This document shows, one piece after another, positions 21,754-29,420 of a DNA stretch of 29,420 bases. The notes beneath the pieces were generated by a model. It worked only from the letters and a program-made list of their open reading frames with translations. It had not been told where the DNA came from and ran no database searches. A program made the translations under genes and the position numbers. Source of the stretch: CAG-882 sp050874385 (GTDB lineage: Bacteria > Bacillota > Clostridia > Lachnospirales > Lachnospiraceae); assembly GCA_050874385.1 (NCBI GenBank), contig JBNMKO010000036.1:1-29420 (forward strand), written 5' to 3'. Within the stretch, counting starts at the first letter, position 1; each line of letters opens with the position of its first letter.

Positions 21754-22854
21754 TCACAATATTTCTCTTAGGTATTCTGTTATGACATCCGCTGCTGCCT
21801 GATGTGACGGCACTCCAGGATGACTGTTGGCACCAGTCCACTCAAGCTTCAAATCCGGAAGCTGAAGATATGAGACATTCTCATCGCCCTTGTCAGCCCT
21901 ATACCTGTTCAAAGCCTCAAGTATGTACTGTTCCATGGTTCTTCCAATCATACCGTAAAGCCACACAATATGTGCATTTTGATTATTTTTTCGGAGCATA
22001 ACGAGAAAATTATACACTGCATCCTCAAATCTGGCAAGGGATTCCGCCTCATAGCTACCATCCGCATTTAATTTCTGCTCAAAGGTCTCCCCCGTCTTTT
22101 CATCGACCCACGCCTTATTTTGAAAAGCAAACGCATCGTTGGTTCCAAGATTTACAAGAACCGCATCCGGCTGCCATGCGTCAAAATCATTTTTATTTCC
22201 CGCTCCTGCCTCAAGCTGTGACTTTCCACACAAAAGACCGCACACCTGCTCATAATATCTCGGAAGCACACGCCTAGGGTCATTATCCCAGCTCGAGCAT
22301 ACACCCCATCCGCTCTGCGATATTATTCTGTAGTCGGCATTCAATTTGTCGGCAGCGGTTATCGCATAATGTCCCGCCGTCGAGAATATGGCAGAATTCC
22401 ACTCTGTAATCCCTCTCGCGCCTGCAAGCCCCTCACCCGATGTTATACTGTCACCGATGAACTCAAGGCGGTATTTCTTGTCGGCAAGTTTTCCAAGCTT
22501 TCCATCGCTGTGAAGCGCATCTATGATAAGTATGCCCTGCCTGTCAGCCATCATCGGCTGAACCTCCTTTACAATGCGGACATGCCTTACATTGTCGGCG
22601 TTCATATTGCGGTAAATGCTAAGCGTGCTTCTACCCTTTGGAAGTGATGTTCTAATCATGTCAAAGCCGTCAACCTCAACCCTTATCCACTGCTCATATA
22701 TCTCATAGTCAGTCACAAAATCGACAGTCAGCTCACTTCCGTCCACGGTAAATTCAATCCCGCTTCCCGTCCAGAAAAAAACAGGCTCTTTCTTGTCCGC
22801 AGTCCTCCCCAATATTCTTATATCGCGCTCCACACCCGGAATATATGTATTCAT
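21754..22854 (-). CDS. SGNH/GDSL esterase, CE2 type (right-arm copy)
   Basis: Mirror of 6567-7667, with an identical 366-aa product: Ser136, Gly184, Asn239 and His345 of the SGNH set, no signal peptide. First gene of the right-arm operon, divergent from the MATE copy. Confidence 0.9.
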   Translation of the reverse strand: MNTYIPGVERDIRILGRTADKKEPVFFWTGSGIEFTVDGSELTVDFVTDYEIYEQWIRVEVDGFDMIRTSLPKGRSTLSIYRNMNADNVRHVRIVKEVQPMMADRQGILIIDALHSDGKLGKLADKKYRLEFIGDSITSGEGLAGARGITEWNSAIFSTAGHYAITAADKLNADYRIISQSGWGVCSSWDNDPRRVLPRYYEQVCGLLCGKSQLEAGAGNKNDFDAWQPDAVLVNLGTNDAFAFQNKAWVDEKTGETFEQKLNADGSYEAESLARFEDAVYNFLVMLRKNNQNAHIVWLYGMIGRTMEQYILEALNRYRADKGDENVSYLQLPDLKLEWTGANSHPGVPSHQAAADVITEYLREIL

Positions 22855-22928
22855 AAGCAATCCTCTTTTCACACATAGTGAGTTTATTTTAACAGAATAG
22901 TCTGTCGATAACAATACTTATATGTAAT

Positions 22929-22937
22929 ATTATAGCA
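22929..22937 (-). promoter_or_regulatory. Extended -10 promoter of the esterase operon, mirror of 6484-6492
   Basis: TGCTATAAT on the reverse strand. Confidence 0.6.
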
Positions 22938-22987
22938 CAAGAAATCTAAAATTTTTATAACTTTGTAATTTTATTTTTCATATTGTC

Positions 22988-23016
22988 TTGCGATTTCCCT
23001 GCCAAATATATAAAAT
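22988..23016 (+). promoter_or_regulatory. Promoter of the MATE gene, mirror of 6405-6433
   Basis: TTGCGA (22988-22993), 17 bases, TAAAAT (23011-23016), read directly on the + strand here. Confidence 0.6.
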
Positions 23017-23054
23017 AGATATATTGTCTACACAAAACAGAAAGGAAAAGACTC

Positions 23055-24413
23055 ATGAACAACAACAAAGAATTTTTGGCAACCGAGCCGATAGGCAAGC
23101 TGCTTGTAAAGCTCGCAGTGCCCACCGTTGCCGCACAGATGATAAACATGTTATACAACATAGTGGACAGAATATACATCGGACACATACCCGGAAGCGG
23201 TTCGCTCGCGCTGACCGGAGTGGGCGTATGTATGCCGCTCATCATGATTATATCAGCATTTGCCGCACTTGTCGGAAACGGCGGTGCACCGCGCGCATCT
23301 ATTTTGATGGGAAAAGGTGATAAGGAAAAGGCAGAAAAAATTCTTGGAAACTGCTTTACAACGCAGCTTATCATATCTGTCATACTCACATTTGTCATGT
23401 ATTTTTTTAACCGCCCACTGCTCCTCGCATTCGGCGCAAGTGAAAATACCATAGAGTACGCCGTAAGCTACATGAGCATATACGCTCTCGGAACAATATT
23501 TGTACAGCTCACCCTCGGCATGAACACCTTCATAACCGCACAGGGTTTTGCAAAAGTCGGAATGTTGTCCGTGCTCATAGGGGCTGTCGTGAACATAGTG
23601 CTCGACCCTATATTTATATTTGCACTCAATATGGGAGTGTCCGGTGCAGCACTCGCAACAATCATATCCCAGGCATGCTCATGTGTGTGGATTTTGTCAT
23701 TCTTGTTCGGCAAAAAGACAACTCTCCGCATAAAAAAGCAGAATTTTGCGCTCAAAGCGGATATAATCCTCCCTTGTCTCGCACTTGGTCTTTCACTTTT
23801 TATCATGCAAGCGAGCGAGAGCATTATCTCCGTGTGCTTTAACTCATCACTTTTAAAGTACGGCGGTGATGTGGCTGTCGGAGCCATGACCATACTCACA
23901 AGCGTAATGCAGTTTGCAATGCTCCCTTTACAAGGACTTGGACAGGGCGCACAGCCAATCATGAGCTACAACTATGGCGCAAGAAACGCCTCCCGTGTGA
24001 AAAAGGCATATTTTCTTCTACTAAAAGCAAGCCTTTGCTATTCATTCGTGTTATGGCTTGTGATAATGCTGTTTCCACAGATATTTGCCGGAATGTTCAC
24101 ACCTGACGCGGAGCTTATCGAATTTACAAAAACAGCCCTCAGAATATACATGGCGGTCATGTTCATATTCGGAATACAGATTTCCTGTCAAATGGCGTTC
24201 AACTCGCTCGGCAAGGCAGTGTCATCAATCATAGTGGCTGTTATGAGAAAGTTTGTGCTTCTCATACCACTCATCTACATAATGCCTCACATCTACACCG
24301 TGAACAAAGCACATGCAGTATATATGGCAGAACCTGTGGCGGATATTATCGCCGTCACATTCACGGCTATACTGTTCTCATTCCAGTTTAAGAAGGCGTT
24401 GAAGGAAATTTAG
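23055..24413 (+). CDS. MATE family efflux transporter (right-arm copy)
   Basis: Mirror of 5008-6366, with an identical 452-aa product with both MATE halves and the GLGQGAQPIMSYNYGA segment. ATG 23055 with the AAAGGA site at 23041-23046 can be read directly on this strand. It is the only right-arm gene on the + strand. Confidence 0.93.
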   Translation: MNNNKEFLATEPIGKLLVKLAVPTVAAQMINMLYNIVDRIYIGHIPGSGSLALTGVGVCMPLIMIISAFAALVGNGGAPRASILMGKGDKEKAEKILGNCFTTQLIISVILTFVMYFFNRPLLLAFGASENTIEYAVSYMSIYALGTIFVQLTLGMNTFITAQGFAKVGMLSVLIGAVVNIVLDPIFIFALNMGVSGAALATIISQACSCVWILSFLFGKKTTLRIKKQNFALKADIILPCLALGLSLFIMQASESIISVCFNSSLLKYGGDVAVGAMTILTSVMQFAMLPLQGLGQGAQPIMSYNYGARNASRVKKAYFLLLKASLCYSFVLWLVIMLFPQIFAGMFTPDAELIEFTKTALRIYMAVMFIFGIQISCQMAFNSLGKAVSSIIVAVMRKFVLLIPLIYIMPHIYTVNKAHAVYMAEPVADIIAVTFTAILFSFQFKKALKEI

Positions 24414-24421
24414 ACAACAAT

Positions 24422-24483
24422 AAAACAGCAGGCATATACCCACTGTCCACAATTATGTGGCGGCAATATATGTCTGCTGTTTT
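24422..24483. terminator. Bidirectional terminator, mirror of 4938-4999
   Basis: Long stem AAAACAGCAG.../...CTGCTGTTTT between the convergent MATE and Asp/Tyr-rich protein copies. Confidence 0.85.
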
Positions 24484-24550
24484 AATTTAACTTTCACCCT
24501 TGCTATGATATTAATCTGTAATTGTATAGCCTTTGTATACGCTTGCTGCA

Positions 24551-25384
24551 TCACCAGTCACTATCCCAATCCGAATCATTGCTGTCCCAGTCATCCCAGT
24601 CGTAGCTGTCCCAACTATCATAATTGTCATTGCTGTCATAGCTGTCATTATTATAATTGTCATTTCTGTCGTTCAATGAATCCTGATATAGCTGATAGTA
24701 TGTGGTATCGTCAAAATCCCAAGCATCGCCATCATAATAGCCGTCGAGCGATGAATAGTAATTTCCCACATAATAGTCATCTACATAATCATAGGAATAG
24801 TCAAAATCGTCATCAACATACCAGTCATCGTACTCATCATCATAGTAATACCAGATATTATCAAGATAGTAGTATAAATCGTCCCACACCGAGCCGTCAT
24901 CATAGGTATGTTCAAACACATAGTAGCCCTGTCCCGGTCTCTTGACAGCAGAAGAAGGTTCATCGCCCAAAGTTTTTTGAACGATAAAGCCTAGTATAAC
25001 AATGAACACCGCATACATCGCCGTGCTCTGCAATGCGGATACAAATCTACTCTTAGCTCTTCTTTTTCCTAACTCTTTCTTGTATTCCCTCTCGGCTTCC
25101 GTGTCCTGTGGCGATTTAAACTGTCTATTATTAAACTCTTCCTCCATTTTGTCAAAGAGTATCTGACAAGCTTTCGCCTCATCATTGCCCCTGTAGCGCT
25201 CCGCTGTACTTCCATCACTCTTGTTCTTAGCGACAACCCACTCGCCCGTAAATCTGTCCTGATAAATGTAGAACCACCTAGGTTCGTGTCCCTTATCCTC
25301 TCCCAAGGCAAAACGTATGGTGTCAAGAGGAATATTGTGTTGCTGCACGAAATCCCTGTACTCCTGTAAAGAATTAATCTTCAT
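24551..25384 (-). CDS. One-pass membrane protein with Asp/Tyr/Trp-rich tail (right-arm copy)
   Basis: Mirror of 4037-4870, with an identical 277-aa product. Membrane segment about 121-137 and low-complexity acidic aromatic tail 151-277. The start codon is at 25384-25382. Confidence 0.85.
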   Translation of the reverse strand: MKINSLQEYRDFVQQHNIPLDTIRFALGEDKGHEPRWFYIYQDRFTGEWVVAKNKSDGSTAERYRGNDEAKACQILFDKMEEEFNNRQFKSPQDTEAEREYKKELGKRRAKSRFVSALQSTAMYAVFIVILGFIVQKTLGDEPSSAVKRPGQGYYVFEHTYDDGSVWDDLYYYLDNIWYYYDDEYDDWYVDDDFDYSYDYVDDYYVGNYYSSLDGYYDGDAWDFDDTTYYQLYQDSLNDRNDNYNNDSYDSNDNYDSWDSYDWDDWDSNDSDWDSDW

Positions 25385-25395
25385 ATCTGCCCTCC

Positions 25396-25410
25396 ACATT
25401 CAATGAATGT
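25396..25410. promoter_or_regulatory. 15-bp palindrome in the leader, mirror of 4011-4025
   Basis: ACATTCATTGAATGT, next to the GGAGGG site of the Asp/Tyr-rich protein copy. Confidence 0.45.
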
Positions 25411-25432
25411 CCCTCACAAAATACCCAGTATT

Positions 25433-25461
25433 ATTATAGCACTGTTATAGTAGATACGCAA
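25433..25461 (-). promoter_or_regulatory. Promoter of the Asp/Tyr-rich protein gene, mirror of 3960-3988
   Basis: TTGCGT-N17-TATAAT on the reverse strand. Confidence 0.75.
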
Positions 25462-25504
25462 TGTCATTCTTCAATACAACATTTTATTCGCACCCAATCC
25501 CACA

Positions 25505-26356
25505 TTATACTTTCTCTTCCAGAAAACTGCGGACTGCCTGCACATAATCATCCACTTTAAGAACTGTGGAGAGATGTCCGCCCGAAACATATTTAATCTT
25601 AGGGTGATGCATCAATCTGATAAGATTTTCCTGCATCTCTCCTGAGAAGAAATCCTGGTCAGGAAGTATTAACAGTATTTTTCCTTTCAATTCCTTAAAA
25701 TCTGCCTCCGTAACGGGTTTCTGGTTCATCAAATCCGCCAGCAATCCTGATATATGCACATCTTTTTCCTTTGAATAATCTTTAAAAATTGTCTCAAACA
25801 TGTCCTGCGCGTACGCAATCTGTTCCTTGCTCTCATTTCTGATGTGCCCCATTCCGGCCTTGATAAGCGTTGGCTTTAATTTCTCATAATTGCAATGCTT
25901 CATGTAAAACAGCATGAGTGGCGCAAAAAAGTACTTCTTTTTGAGATTTTTTATCGTCGCCGCATCCATGCCGCCCGTCGAAATCAGAATAAGTCCGCCA
26001 ACCTCCGTCGGATACTTCTGTGTATAAATCTGCGCAACCATACCCCCGTCGCTCGCACCTACAAAAATCGGCTTCGTTATCTCAAGCAGCATAAAAAAGT
26101 CGTGCATCCCCTTTACCAGTTCCTGATTTGTCCGCAGCTCCTGCGGATAATCAAAAAGCAATATCTGATAATCGCAAGCCAGCGCATCCACATACCCCAT
26201 CCACATTTCCAGAGTGTTCATTCCGCCGTTTAACATTACCAATGTTTTGCCGCCCTTTTTTCCGGCTAATACATATCGAAATCTGCTTCCCTGACAAGTT
26301 GTCTGCTGATATGTATGAGTTGATGCAAATACTTTCAAATCTTCTGAATATGACAT
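25505..26356 (-). CDS. Cytoplasmic alpha/beta hydrolase (right-arm copy)
   Basis: Mirror of 3065-3916, with an identical 283-aa product: Ser102 in GASDGG, acid Asp233/235, His261. The start codon is at 26356-26354. Confidence 0.88.
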   Translation of the reverse strand: MSYSEDLKVFASTHTYQQTTCQGSRFRYVLAGKKGGKTLVMLNGGMNTLEMWMGYVDALACDYQILLFDYPQELRTNQELVKGMHDFFMLLEITKPIFVGASDGGMVAQIYTQKYPTEVGGLILISTGGMDAATIKNLKKKYFFAPLMLFYMKHCNYEKLKPTLIKAGMGHIRNESKEQIAYAQDMFETIFKDYSKEKDVHISGLLADLMNQKPVTEADFKELKGKILLILPDQDFFSGEMQENLIRLMHHPKIKYVSGGHLSTVLKVDDYVQAVRSFLEEKV

Positions 26357-26500
26357 AGCCAATCCCCCTTTTTTCCGTCGCTGCCCGCTGCATTTGTGGC
26401 AACATATTTTTCACACATAAAAAAGTACAACATTTTCATTCAAAATATCCAAAAATATTTTTAGTATATTAAATCTTAGTATATCAAATATTTCTCTATG

Positions 26501-26518
26501 GGTTAGTTTTTTCTAACC
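26501..26518. promoter_or_regulatory. Dyad GGTTAG-N6-CTAACC, mirror of 2903-2920
   Basis: Lies at the predicted transcription start of the right-arm hydrolase copy. Confidence 0.45.
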
Positions 26519-26524
26519 AACAAT

Positions 26525-26553
26525 ATTTTAACACACTTTTTTAACTCTATCAA
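26525..26553 (-). promoter_or_regulatory. Promoter of the second hydrolase gene, mirror of 2868-2896
   Basis: TTGATA-N17-TAAAAT on the reverse strand. Confidence 0.6.
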
Positions 26554-26623
26554 GCAGCTTGCAAAGCAAATTGAATATACTTGATGGACTAATGTAATTT
26601 TAATTTTCTATTGGCTATTGCTG

Positions 26624-27154
26624 TCATCCTACTTTTATAAGCCTGACAATTCTTTGTCTGTTATACCTCTGAATAATCACAAACGTCATATCAAACATTG
26701 CCGAAAGAACGGACGTGATAATGAACACAGGATACGCCCCAAACCAAATCCCCGCCATAATTGGCAAAAAACTTAACACAGCTATCGTCTCATGCACCAA
26801 TTCAGCCTGACAGGTCGCCTGCGCTATCTGCTCCCAAGTACGCAGTCTCGGATTAAATATGTCCGCATCATACGTTGGCATTGTGTTCTTCCAGCTTTTA
26901 ACCCTCAGCTTTTCATATAATCTCTTTTCGCGTTTGCCAACCTGATACCACCGCTTTTTATAATCCGCTTTGTTGTGCATTGTAGAATTATAAACAAGCG
27001 CAACAAACAATCTCATTGCAAAATGATAAGTGATAGTTCCAAATGTAATTGCCAGCGTAAGCAAAATGCCTAAAGAAGTAATTTTATATAAAATGCCTAA
27101 GACTACTGTTGATATAAAGGACATAATAGGAACTGCCTTCAATAATTTTGTCAT
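26624..27154 (-). CDS. CrtO-like membrane acyltransferase family protein (right-arm copy)
   Basis: Mirror of 2267-2797, with an identical 176-aa product: four hydrophobic segments and terminal IQRYNRQR signature. The start codon is at 27154-27152 behind AAGGGGAG. Confidence 0.7.
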   Translation of the reverse strand: MTKLLKAVPIMSFISTVVLGILYKITSLGILLTLAITFGTITYHFAMRLFVALVYNSTMHNKADYKKRWYQVGKREKRLYEKLRVKSWKNTMPTYDADIFNPRLRTWEQIAQATCQAELVHETIAVLSFLPIMAGIWFGAYPVFIITSVLSAMFDMTFVIIQRYNRQRIVRLIKVG

Positions 27155-27242
27155 ATTATACTCCCCTTATTTTATGTACATAAATTTCAATATTAATATA
27201 CTATTTCAAAGTTCACCACCGCAATAACACCTGTCAAAACAT

Positions 27243-28193
27243 TCACTGGATGAAGTCTCTGATTTCTTCACTTATTTTTTGATACTCGTAGTCGTGAACA
27301 TAATGAGGACAGTCCAATTCAATATAACTTGCGTTGTCACAATTTGAAATATATTCTTTAGGAATACTTCTCCACTTTTCTTTCGTGAAACCTGTTCCAC
27401 CGGAACCGTCAGAGATAAACAATAACATTGGCACCTGTGGGATGCCATTTTCTTTTACAACACCCGCATTCTTTTTTACTGCTTTTGCTTCATCAATCAT
27501 AGTTACAGTTGCAGTTTTTTGATAAAATATAGCCCTGTAAATTTCTTTTTCCTTTTCAGAAAGCGTTCCTGATTTGATGGCATCGCTTTCCGCAATGCTT
27601 GGTATCCATCTTGTAATTCCCAATCTGGCACAATACTGTCCTAATCTCATTATAGGAATATTGATGTTCATTTCATCATAATAGTCCGGTACCGCCATAT
27701 CCAAACCGATGATAGCCTCAACTTCTTCCGGATATTTTTGTGCCCAATATAAGGCTTCTAATCCGGACATTGAATGTGGGCAAAGCACATACGGAGGTTC
27801 TATTCCTGCCTTATCAAGCGCCATTCTAGTTTCGCTCAATATTGTATCAATATCCCTGTTTTCATCTACCACATCACTGAAACCGTAGCCGAATTTTTCC
27901 ACTACCGCTATTTTGTACTCATTGCTCAACAGCGAATACAGTGATTTAAAATCCAATATCGGCGAGCAGGTTCCGCTTCCTGACATAAACACAAGAGTTT
28001 TGTCGCCATCGCCCTCCGTATATACGCTCATGTTGTGACCATTGACTTCCACTAGCTCTCCTAATGGAGCCAGCAAGTCCTTTTCCTTTGAACTGCACAC
28101 TTTATGGCGGACAAAAGATATTATCACAAATAATACTATAACTGTGACAATCATCAATATTACTTTTAGAGATTTTTTCAATATTTTTTTCAT
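27243..28193 (-). CDS. Membrane-anchored alpha/beta hydrolase (right-arm copy)
   Basis: Mirror of 1228-2178, with an identical 316-aa product: N-terminal membrane anchor, PHSMSG elbow with Ser141, Asp262, His297. The start codon is at 28193-28191. Confidence 0.88.
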   Translation of the reverse strand: MKKILKKSLKVILMIVTVIVLFVIISFVRHKVCSSKEKDLLAPLGELVEVNGHNMSVYTEGDGDKTLVFMSGSGTCSPILDFKSLYSLLSNEYKIAVVEKFGYGFSDVVDENRDIDTILSETRMALDKAGIEPPYVLCPHSMSGLEALYWAQKYPEEVEAIIGLDMAVPDYYDEMNINIPIMRLGQYCARLGITRWIPSIAESDAIKSGTLSEKEKEIYRAIFYQKTATVTMIDEAKAVKKNAGVVKENGIPQVPMLLFISDGSGGTGFTKEKWRSIPKEYISNCDNASYIELDCPHYVHDYEYQKISEEIRDFIQ

Positions 28194-28225
28194 TCTATGT
28201 ACCTTTCTCAAAAAACATCTTTTGT

Positions 28226-28711
28226 TCAAAAAGTCAACCGCATCTGGTGCCACTGGACATTTCCATGTGTGGATTTATCGGACACGCCCTCATCGACAAA
28301 GCCAAATTTTGCGTAATAGTGAATAAGTTTTTCCTTGCAAGTCAGCACAAGCCCCATGCGTCCTTGCGCTCTCGCATCGTCAATGGCACGGCGTATCAGT
28401 TCTCCGGCATATCCGTGTCTACGATAATCCGGGAGTGTATTGACACCAAAAATCATCTGCCACGCACCGTTTTCATTGTGCATGGTAGCATTTTCATACA
28501 TCTCGTCTGATAAATCAGGTTCATCTGTCACAAATCCATCCACAAATGCAATCAACTTTTCACCTTCATACATAAGCCAAAAATGCTTTCCATAATGTTT
28601 TATCCTTTCAACAAATTCCTTTTCTGTCGCCGCTTCCGCAGGCGGAAAACATTCTGCCTCAACTGCGGCAACCGCAGCAATATCTTCCACTGTTGCATTT
28701 TTTATATTCAT
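28226..28711 (-). CDS. GNAT-family N-acetyltransferase (right-arm copy)
   Basis: Mirror of 710-1195, with an identical 161-aa product and acetyl-CoA loop RRHGYA at 97-102. The start codon is at 28711-28709. Confidence 0.9.
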   Translation of the reverse strand: MNIKNATVEDIAAVAAVEAECFPPAEAATEKEFVERIKHYGKHFWLMYEGEKLIAFVDGFVTDEPDLSDEMYENATMHNENGAWQMIFGVNTLPDYRRHGYAGELIRRAIDDARAQGRMGLVLTCKEKLIHYYAKFGFVDEGVSDKSTHGNVQWHQMRLTF

Positions 28712-28733
28712 AATGTATTTTTCCTCCATCAAA

Positions 28734-28840
28734 AGTTGACCACTTATTCATTTTTCTATTTCACAATACACTGCCATCAATTCAGATAGTTATGCAGTAT
28801 AGGTCGACCACTTACTTATTTTACTATTCCACAAAACACT
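28734..28840 (-). repeat. Pair of degenerate 39-bp direct repeats, mirror of 581-687
   Basis: Units at 28802-28840 and 28734-28772, read on the reverse strand, between the GNAT and 109-aa protein copies. Confidence 0.65.
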
Positions 28841-28901
28841 CTAGTAATGTCAGTTCGGTCACACTGAACACATATATTTTGACATCGACAAATTGGAACT
28901 T

Positions 28902-29231
28902 TTATTTTACATATGAGTTTTCACTTACCGGATATAATTCAGTTTCCCAATATGCAAATGCCGGAACAACAACATAATCTTTATCGAAATAGGCTCTTAT
29001 ATATTGTGCCGCACGAAATTCTGCCTGTTTGTAGTTTGTAACATTTCCATTTTCATCTATTTCCAGAGTATTCATAAGTATAGCAAATGCCTGTTCCGCA
29101 AAACCGCTTTCCTCTTTCAAAATTTCTCCAACGTAATCAATTCCCTCCAACAAAGGATATCCTATCTTGCCATGTGCAAACCAGTACGAAAATTGCCTAA
29201 CAGCTCCACAGACATACTTGCTCACTTTCAT
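28902..29231 (-). CDS. Small conserved protein, DUF7677-like (right-arm copy)
   Basis: Mirror of 190-519, with an identical 109-aa product of unknown function. The start codon is at 29231-29229 with GGAGG just above it. Confidence 0.7.
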   Translation of the reverse strand: MKVSKYVCGAVRQFSYWFAHGKIGYPLLEGIDYVGEILKEESGFAEQAFAILMNTLEIDENGNVTNYKQAEFRAAQYIRAYFDKDYVVVPAFAYWETELYPVSENSYVK

Positions 29232-29310
29232 CTATTTGCTTCCTCCAATTGTGATTTTTTATTCTGTTCAACCTCACCATAAACTGGAAGTTGTGGTTTA
29301 TATTTTATTT

Positions 29311-29420
29311 TCAAATTATGGACTGCTCAATAAATGCTTTTACTGCATATACATCTTTTAATTCTTCATATCGCGGAAATCCATCAGAATTATGCTTTGA
29401 GTAAGTCAAATGGAAAATAT
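29311..29420 (-). CDS. 3' end of an unidentified gene, cut by the window edge (right-arm copy)
   Basis: Mirror of 1-110: the same 35 C-terminal codons, cut at the same base. The identical cut at both ends is what shows that the palindrome and the window share their ends. Confidence 0.4.
   Translation of the reverse strand, partial: IFHLTYSKHNSDGFPRYEELKDVYAVKAFIEQSII

Larger units (their letters stand above)
1..29420. repeat. Perfect inverted repeat spanning the whole window (two 14,710-bp arms, no spacer)
   Basis: Bases 1-14710 and 14711-29420 are reverse complements. The first and last 20 bases pair, the central 120 bases pair base for base, and every open reading frame has a mirror with identical protein at 29421-p. 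There is no loop. Both ends fall inside the same gene. A palindrome this long without a spacer is very unstable in most bacteria, and its ends coincide with the ends of the sequence, so an assembly or sequencing fold-back is the favoured explanation. Confidence 0.98.

Noticed and set aside
1..29420. Inverted duplication made by a transposon or a hairpin-ended phage-plasmid
   Set aside because: No transposase, recombinase, protelomerase or replication protein is encoded, and the palindrome ends exactly at the window ends in the middle of a gene.

Overview
The window is one perfect palindrome. Bases 1-14710 are the exact reverse complement of bases 14711-29420, with no spacer: the fold point is TTAAAAATAG|CTATTTTTAA at 14701-14720, and position p pairs with 29421-p. 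There are therefore about 14.7 kb of unique sequence, present twice head-to-head. Every gene on one arm has an identical copy on the other, and I saw no difference wherever I compared the arms. Both outer ends cut through the same gene, so the palindrome is exactly as long as the window. The simplest reading is a fold-back artefact (a missed hairpin adapter or template switch in sequencing, or an assembly path that turned back at an inverted repeat). A real inverted dimer cannot be excluded from sequence alone.

The unique sequence looks like a chromosomal segment of an anaerobic, fibre-degrading Firmicute, most likely Lachnospiraceae (inference). Reasons: AT-rich intergenic DNA, strong AGGAGG-type ribosome-binding sites, TTGaca/TATAAT-type promoters, a stand-alone pyruvate formate-lyase type glycyl radical protein, a GH5 cellulase lipoprotein, a CE2-type esterase, and an ECF sigma factor beside a membrane partner. 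I found no phage, plasmid or transposase genes, no rRNA or tRNA, and no CRISPR.

Left arm, outside to centre. 1-2797 is a run of small genes: a cut-off 3' end, a 109-aa protein of a small conserved family, a GNAT acetyltransferase, a membrane-anchored alpha/beta hydrolase and a CrtO-like membrane acyltransferase. 3065-4870 holds a second alpha/beta hydrolase and a one-pass membrane protein with a strikingly Asp/Tyr/Trp-rich tail. 5008-6366 (reverse strand) is a MATE exporter, convergent with the previous gene across a shared bidirectional terminator and divergent from the next operon. 6567-8909 is a likely operon: CE2-type SGNH esterase, DUF3887-like membrane protein, Crp/Fnr-family regulator. 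9080-9322 is grcA, followed by decaying tandem copies of its own 3' end and a strong terminator. 9655-11070 is a GH5 endoglucanase lipoprotein with its own promoter. 11352-12505 is a GreA-type factor plus a Nudix hydrolase with a terminator. 12916-14496 is an ECF sigma factor, a 183-bp spacer with two hairpins, and a membrane protein that is probably its anti-sigma partner. The right arm repeats all of this in reverse order and orientation.

The genes suggest a cell that attacks plant polysaccharide outside (GH5 lipoprotein), removes acetyl groups from imported oligosaccharides inside (CE2 esterase without a signal peptide), and ferments anaerobically with formate-lyase chemistry protected by GrcA, possibly under the Crp/Fnr regulator encoded next to it. 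The last links are inference from gene order.
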